Part shown: positions 4,473-8,699 of the stretch, in pieces
Position numbering within the stretch: position 1 is the stretch's first letter
How the letters are laid out: each line of letters starts with the position of its first letter
Assembly: GCA_001795115.1 (NCBI GenBank)
Contig: MGNI01000026.1
Coordinates: 1,402 to 10,100 of the forward strand
DNA: 8,699 nt
Origin: Chloroflexi bacterium RBG_16_48_8
GTDB taxonomy: Bacteria; Chloroflexota; Anaerolineae; Anaerolineales; E44-bin32
Direction of reading: 5' to 3'
Position numbers and translations under genes: made by a program
Notes under the pieces: model-generated
Database searches by the model: none
What the model saw: the letters and a program-made list of their open reading frames with translations, nothing else
What the model was told of the DNA's origin: nothing

Positions 4473-7250
4473 TCATTTTAGTTTTTCATTGAGAGCAGCG
4501 CGCACTTTCTCCTTATCTGCGGGCAGCTCGTGGATCCTTATCCCCACGGCGTCATAAATTGCATTCAGAATGGCCGGAGCTGTCGCCATGGAGGGCGCTT
4601 CAGCAAAGCCTTTCATCCCCTGGGGACTGAAGGGGTGTGGGACCTCAACGATTACAGGGATGATCTCAGGTGTTTGATCCGCTGTTGGAATGCGTACCTT
4701 GTGCAATGAATCGGTTAGATTGTAACCCTTTTCAATGAGATACTGCTCCGATAAGGCATATCCCAAACCCATCATCACGCCACCTTCAATTTGCCCCTTG
4801 ATGATGTGCGGGTTGAGGGCTTTGCCGACATCATTGGCTGAAATGACCTTTAAAACCTTCACCCCTCCACTTTTGATATCCACCTCTACGATGGCCACCT
4901 GAGTGGTAAAGGAATACATTACATGTGTGACCATGGATTTGAAATTCGGCTTTCCGTAATGACTAGGTTCATCCTCTAAAATCTGATCCGTGGGTGGGGA
5001 GGTATATCTTTTTTCCACTACAAATAGATCGCCTAATACTTGCAATTCTACAGATTTGCCCGATTCTGTATCGATGACTCTGCTCCCCTGGAAGGCGAGA
5101 ATCTCAGGAGCAACATCCAGAACTTCAGCTGCTCGTCCGAAGATCTCCTCCTTGAGAGATCGGCATGCCAGTACAACGGCACTACCTGTAAGAAAGGTCT
5201 GTCGAGATGCAGTGGTTGGACCAGTGGGAGGCGTTATGGCGGAATCTGGTCTTGAAATTTCAATCTGTTCCATGGGGATCCCCAATTCATCACTGGCGAT
5301 CTTGATCTGACCAGCCCAACCACCTTGCCCATATTCATGGTGCGTGACGATAAGCTGCGCTTCTCCCTTTGTATTCATCCGGACGATAGCTCCCGCACTC
5401 TCCGGAATGGCATGTCCAAACCCCACATTTTTCATGGCACAGGCGACACCAACGCCGATCGGCTTTTCATCAGATCCGGTTGGTATACGAAGTTGCTGGT
5501 ACGCATTTTGTGCAGCTAGAATCGTCTCTTTAATACCATCTACTCCTTCTTCCAACACGTGATCCGCCCCAGTGGGCAGGCCTGCAATAAGTGCGTTTTT
5601 GATTCGAAACTCAAAGGGGTCGATATTGAGGGCTCTAGCCATGGCATCTATCTGCTGCTCGAGACCAATCGCAATCTGATTTACCCCGAAACCCCGCATA
5701 GCCCCACATAGGACGTTATTGGTGTACCAGGCATGGCCGTTGATTCTCAGGTTGGGGACGTAATAGGGTCCAGCAGCGAAAACGACCGTGTTTTCAAGCA
5801 CATCGATGCTCAAGGATGTATATGCGCCTGCGTCCAGGGTGATATCTGCCTCGATGGCCAGGATCTTACCCTTCTTATCTGCACCCGTTTTGTAATGTAT
5901 CCAAGCCGGATGACGCTTGGTATGGACCCGGAGAGATTCTTCTCTGGTCAACGTGATTTTCACCGTACGACCGGTCCGGAGAGCAGCTAGAGCTAAATGT
6001 TGCTGAAGGATGAGATCCTCCTTGGCGCCAAAAGAACCGCCCTGGGCGGTCTGGACTACGCGGATCTTTTCCTCCGGTAAATCCAGGATCTCGGAAAGTT
6101 GGGTGCGGTCATCAAAGATCGTTTGGGTACCGATCTCCAGGACGACGCCTCCGTCTCCATCCGGATAGGCGATCCCCGATTCTGGCTCCATGAAGGCATG
6201 TTCGATGAAAGGTGTGGTGTACGTACCTTCAAGGACAACCTCACAGGCGGAGAAGGCTTTGTCTACATCTCCGCGAAGGATGGCAGCATGCCGCACTAGA
6301 TTGCCACCTTCGTGGACCTTGGGAGCATTTGGCTTAGCGGCCTCTTGGGGGGAGAAAACACCAGGCAGGATCTCATAGTCAACCATGATTTTCTCCCGCG
6401 CCCGATCAGCGATCTCAGGAGTTTCAGCAAAGACAGAAGCCAGCGAGTCGCCGATGTAACGCGATTTGTCTTGGGCAATGGCAGGCTGATCGCGGACAAC
6501 AAGCCCAGCCTGGTTCTTCCCAGGAATGTCTTTGGCGGTTAATACAAGAGCCACACCCTCCATGACCTCTGCTTGGGAGGTGTCGACCTTCAGGATCCTG
6601 GCATGAGGGTGAGCTGCCCAGAGGATCTTCCCGTATAGCATTCCGTCTTTCACAATATCATCTGCAAATAAACAGGTTCCAGAAACTTTCTTAATATATT
6701 CTTCTCTCAATTGGGGATTATTCAATATGTCCTGGGCATTAGGAAGGATTTCAACATCTCCGCCCTTCGCCATTCGCTCCGCTGCTCGTTGAACAGCCTC
6801 AATAATGCTGACATAACCTGTGCAGCGACAGAGATTCCGATTGAGCGTCAAAGCGGTCTTAATTTCATCAGGATCAGGATTCGGATTTGAATCCAAGAGA
6901 GACTTGCCAGCCATGATCATCCCTGGCGTGCAGAACCCACACTGGACAGCACCGGTCTCGATGAAGGCCTGCTGGAGAGGGTGTAGAACACCGTTCTTGG
7001 AAAGGCCTTCAATGGTTTCAACCCGTGCTCCATTGACTCTTTTCATCTTCACCAGACATGCACGCTGGGCTTTCCCATCGATGATCACAGTGCAAGAACC
7101 GCAATGCCCCGACTCACAACCATTCTTTGTGCCCGTTAAGCCCATCTCTCTGCGTAAAAACTGCATCAGACTCATATCAGGATGAACATCAACTTTAACG
7201 TGCTCATCATTCAAAATGAGCTTAACCGCAATGGCTCCATTCGTATCCAT
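4473..7250 (-). CDS. Fused [2Fe-2S]-molybdopterin hydroxylase (xanthine dehydrogenase / aldehyde oxidoreductase family)
   Basis: A molybdenum hydroxylase that should hydroxylate an N-heterocycle or oxidise an aldehyde with water, passing electrons through iron-sulfur clusters. Residues 1-85 are a plant-type ferredoxin domain with Cys45, Cys50, Cys53 and Cys65 (GCESGHCGSC). Residues 86-160 are the second [2Fe-2S] domain with QCGFC (Cys104, Cys107) and CRCTGY (Cys141, Cys143). From about 180 to 925 comes the molybdopterin large subunit: PFIEHAFMEPE (347-357), GGSFGAKED (404-412), GAMRGFGVNQ (516-525), HEYGQGG (638-644), TGPTTASRQT (676-685) and KGFAEAPSMATAPAILNAIYDAVG (880-903). Glu884 sits at the catalytic-base position. 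No FAD domain is present, as in Mop of Desulfovibrio gigas and the fused selenium-dependent xanthine dehydrogenase/XdhD group. The ATG at 7250 follows AGAAGG at close spacing. Substrate is not determined, and no separate FAD subunit or cofactor-maturation gene is in view. Confidence 0.9.
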   Translation of the reverse strand: MDTNGAIAVKLILNDEHVKVDVHPDMSLMQFLRREMGLTGTKNGCESGHCGSCTVIIDGKAQRACLVKMKRVNGARVETIEGLSKNGVLHPLQQAFIETGAVQCGFCTPGMIMAGKSLLDSNPNPDPDEIKTALTLNRNLCRCTGYVSIIEAVQRAAERMAKGGDVEILPNAQDILNNPQLREEYIKKVSGTCLFADDIVKDGMLYGKILWAAHPHARILKVDTSQAEVMEGVALVLTAKDIPGKNQAGLVVRDQPAIAQDKSRYIGDSLASVFAETPEIADRAREKIMVDYEILPGVFSPQEAAKPNAPKVHEGGNLVRHAAILRGDVDKAFSACEVVLEGTYTTPFIEHAFMEPESGIAYPDGDGGVVLEIGTQTIFDDRTQLSEILDLPEEKIRVVQTAQGGSFGAKEDLILQQHLALAALRTGRTVKITLTREESLRVHTKRHPAWIHYKTGADKKGKILAIEADITLDAGAYTSLSIDVLENTVVFAAGPYYVPNLRINGHAWYTNNVLCGAMRGFGVNQIAIGLEQQIDAMARALNIDPFEFRIKNALIAGLPTGADHVLEEGVDGIKETILAAQNAYQQLRIPTGSDEKPIGVGVACAMKNVGFGHAIPESAGAIVRMNTKGEAQLIVTHHEYGQGGWAGQIKIASDELGIPMEQIEISRPDSAITPPTGPTTASRQTFLTGSAVVLACRSLKEEIFGRAAEVLDVAPEILAFQGSRVIDTESGKSVELQVLGDLFVVEKRYTSPPTDQILEDEPSHYGKPNFKSMVTHVMYSFTTQVAIVEVDIKSGGVKVLKVISANDVGKALNPHIIKGQIEGGVMMGLGYALSEQYLIEKGYNLTDSLHKVRIPTADQTPEIIPVIVEVPHPFSPQGMKGFAEAPSMATAPAILNAIYDAVGIRIHELPADKEKVRAALNEKLK

Positions 7251-7283
7251 GTTCGCCTTCTCTCAAGGAAACCTCGATGTGGA

Positions 7284-8519
7284 TCAGGGTTTTCCGATGG
7301 CTTGCACCTTCTCTTGATCCAACAGTTTGCCATGCCGGATGACATAGGTCGGTGGCTCATGGTTGCGTAGCGCTTCTAATACGTTTGGTTCACTCAGAAC
7401 AACAAGGTTGGCGGGGGATCCTACTTTTAGACAGAAGTCTTGAAGCCCAATCGCCTGGGCTGCTTTTGTTGTTATCATATCGTAAAGTGTCTCCATGTCC
7501 TCTCGGGTGGTCATCCATAGTAAGTGGGAGACCAGAAAGGCCACCTCGAGCAGATTGTTCCGTCCATAGGGGTAGTATGCATCTGAAATATCATCCATAC
7601 CCAAGCAAACCAACACGCCTTCCTCCAGAAGCTCCCGTACGCGTGCATGCAGTGGGCCCGTATGGGGATCGCAAACGACACCCATTTGGGCTTTCTTCAT
7701 CAGTGCTGCAACTTTCTGGAAGTAGGGTAATGGGTAGAGCGCCATGGCACGGGCGTGGTGAGCCAAAGATCGGCCCTGCCAACCGCGTTGGATGGTCTCC
7801 ACTGCCATCGTCTCTAAGGAGCGAAGCCCGGGATCTCCAGCATCATCCACCAGCATGGAGACGGGTTTGTCAAATTCCTCGGCGATATCAAAGATCACTT
7901 TGACATGTTCTTCGATATCGGCTTGTGTGTATTCGATCCACGGGATCCCACCCACGACATCCGCTCCAAGATCCATCGCCGCTCTAAGAAGCTCCGCTGC
8001 CCCTGTTTCGCGGATGATGCCATCCTGAGCGAAGGCGACCACCTGGATATCCATGAAATCACGGAATTCCTCCCGTGCACGGAGGAGGGCTTTGACACCC
8101 TCCAGCTTTGCTTTCGTATCCACATCTGCCAGAGCACGCGTATGTGTACATCCATACTTTGCGGCTAAGATCATCGCTCGACGTACATTCTTAAGGATCC
8201 AGGTTTCATCGTATTCTTCTTTCACCTTGGCAGCCAGCTCGATGGCAGTCATGGCTTTCCCCATGTCTGAACCTTGGTATTCCTTCATGGCCTCCTCATC
8301 CATCATCTCCAAGGTGTAAACCTTGCAGAGGTGGAGATGGGCATTGACGAAGGACTCAGTGACCAAGTTCCCTCGGGCATCGAGTTCGATATCAGCTGTG
8401 CTTGGGATGTTTTCGCTGATCTCCAGAATTCGACCCTGCGCAATGGCTATATCGAATCGGTGATCTGGTTTATGACGTAATTGACACTTTTTAATGAGCA
8501 ATTCGTATTGAGATTGCAT
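7284..8519 (-). CDS. Cytosine deaminase-like metal-dependent amidohydrolase
   Basis: A 411-residue amidohydrolase-superfamily protein whose closest recognisable relative is CodA. It should hydrolyse a C-N bond of a small cyclic substrate in the cytoplasm. It matches CodA along the barrel: VNAHLHL with the HxH metal pair His61/His63, VAFAQDGI (161-168, with the substrate-contacting Gln), GADVVGGIPWIEYT (185-198), AHHARAM (253-259), LGMDDISDAYYPYG (306-319, with metal Asp309) and GLQDFCLKVGSPANLVVL (358-375). In CodA the strand-5 motif is HCDE, supplying a metal-ligand His and the catalytic Glu. Here it is LVDD (223-226), so both are replaced. Cytosine may therefore not be the substrate. The ATG at 8519 follows AAAAGGAA with good spacing. 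It is the first gene of an operon with the molybdenum hydroxylase (33 nt gap), suggesting consecutive steps. The family is well supported; the reaction is not. Confidence 0.85.
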   Translation of the reverse strand: MQSQYELLIKKCQLRHKPDHRFDIAIAQGRILEISENIPSTADIELDARGNLVTESFVNAHLHLCKVYTLEMMDEEAMKEYQGSDMGKAMTAIELAAKVKEEYDETWILKNVRRAMILAAKYGCTHTRALADVDTKAKLEGVKALLRAREEFRDFMDIQVVAFAQDGIIRETGAAELLRAAMDLGADVVGGIPWIEYTQADIEEHVKVIFDIAEEFDKPVSMLVDDAGDPGLRSLETMAVETIQRGWQGRSLAHHARAMALYPLPYFQKVAALMKKAQMGVVCDPHTGPLHARVRELLEEGVLVCLGMDDISDAYYPYGRNNLLEVAFLVSHLLWMTTREDMETLYDMITTKAAQAIGLQDFCLKVGSPANLVVLSEPNVLEALRNHEPPTYVIRHGKLLDQEKVQAIGKP

Positions 8520-8550
8520 AAAAAATTCCTTTTGTCGAATCCTTTCAAAA

Positions 8551-8582
8551 TGAATATATCAGGCTCATGATCCAATTGTACA
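8551..8582 (-). promoter_or_regulatory. Candidate promoter of the amidohydrolase-molybdenum hydroxylase operon
   Basis: On the minus strand, TTGTAC (8582 to 8577) lies upstream of an AT-rich GATATATT tract (8558 to 8551). TATATT as the -10 gives a 19-bp spacer, while GATATA gives 17 bp. This places a transcription start about 20-30 nt before the ATG at 8519, close to the ribosome-binding site AAAAGGAA. The match is moderate, and the call rests partly on position. Confidence 0.35.
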
Positions 8583-8584
8583 AT
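8575..8584. promoter_or_regulatory. Palindrome ATTGTACAAT, possible operator
   Basis: A perfect 10-bp palindrome overlaps the candidate -35 box of the amidohydrolase operon. Its core TTGTACAA resembles the T-N-G-T...A-C-N-A half-site pattern bound by FadR-type GntR regulators, with no spacer. A repressor bound here would block the promoter. The regulator assignment is inference, as no regulator gene is in the window. Confidence 0.35.
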
Positions 8585-8646
8585 GGGTTCGTGTTCAGGG
8601 GCTCGGAATGATCATCCATTTATTACAATTATCTTTGATCGACATT

Positions 8647-8682
8647 ATTTCCAGAAAGTTGGAAATCGATACATAATCGATT
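8647..8682. repeat. Two interlocking inverted repeats upstream of the amidohydrolase operon
   Basis: ATTTCCA (8647-8653) pairs with TGGAAAT (8660-8666) across 6 bp. AATCGAT (8664-8670) pairs with ATCGATT (8676-8682) across 5 bp. The two share bases 8664-8666. They lie 130-165 bp upstream of the amidohydrolase ATG, where activator sites or the operator of a divergent gene beyond the window edge could be. Apart from these and the sites closer to the gene, 8520-8699 contains no coding region that I can support. Confidence 0.35.
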
Positions 8683-8699
8683 CATTTCTTGTGGTTTCC

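Larger units (their letters stand above)
4269..4481 (+). other. Orphan consensus ribosome-binding site and stop-interrupted reading frame
   Basis: AAAGGAGGT begins at 4289, overlapping the phosphorylase stop codon, and is the best Shine-Dalgarno match in the window. No normal gene follows it. The TTG at 4303 would give only 10 codons before TGA. In the frame starting at 4269, codons stay open with a protein-like reading (KEVILGKERSLSVKLISGDD) to a single TAA at 4356-4358. They then stay open again, including an ATG at 4380 that opens 33 codons to a TAG at 4479-4481. This could be the relic of a small gene once downstream in the operon, or simple chance, since both inverted repeats lie within it. 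I recognise no family. Confidence 0.25.

Noticed and set aside
6820..7185. 121-codon plus-strand frame opposite the iron-sulfur domain of the molybdenum hydroxylase
   Set aside because: It is antisense to a region with eight conserved cluster cysteines and shows no family resemblance.
7352..7903. 183-codon open frame on the plus strand opposite the amidohydrolase gene
   Set aside because: It lies wholly antisense to a well-supported gene, has no recognisable motif, and is best explained as a shadow of that gene's codon use.

Overview
This 8.7 kb bacterial window has moderate base composition, Shine-Dalgarno-led genes and tightly packed operons. Nothing in it fixes the lineage. An anaerobe or facultative anaerobe is a reasonable inference, because nickel-pincer cofactor synthesis and a FAD-less molybdenum hydroxylase are both common in such organisms. 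Chloroflexota or Bacillota-like lineages are possible, but this is a guess from protein style only.

Layout, left to right. (1) At 1-480 lies the 3' remnant of an IS110-family transposase on the minus strand, with its catalytic N-terminal domain missing. (2) At 501-3314 is a minus-strand operon, larE-larB-larC, with overlapping genes. It encodes the three enzymes that build the nickel-pincer nucleotide (NPN) cofactor of lactate racemase and other LarA-like enzymes. No larA is present, and the operon's downstream edge is the IS remnant. (3) At 3315-3519 is a divergent intergenic region with a palindrome and a weak candidate promoter. (4) At 3520-4290 is a plus-strand nucleoside phosphorylase of the uridine phosphorylase type. 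(5) At 4291-4472 is a convergent intergenic region with two strong inverted repeats, an orphan consensus ribosome-binding site and a stop-interrupted reading frame. (6) At 4473-8519 is a minus-strand two-gene operon. A cytosine-deaminase-like amidohydrolase comes first, followed 33 nt later by a 925-residue fusion of a [2Fe-2S] domain pair and a molybdopterin hydroxylase large subunit, with no FAD domain. (7) At 8520-8699 is the operon's upstream region, holding several palindromes and a plausible promoter.

How the genes may work together. LarB carboxylates and hydrolyses nicotinic acid adenine dinucleotide, LarE adds sulfur, and LarC inserts nickel, giving NPN. The client enzyme must lie outside the window. 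The phosphorylase, amidohydrolase and molybdenum hydroxylase could form a route for nucleobase or N-heterocycle breakdown: release the base, hydrolyse or deaminate it, then hydroxylate it. That link is inferred from proximity. Two of the three show departures from the classical active site: the amidohydrolase lacks a metal-ligand His and the catalytic Glu of CodA, and the phosphorylase lacks the uracil-recognising Gln. Their substrates may therefore differ from cytosine and uridine. No CRISPR array, tRNA, rRNA or phage module was seen.
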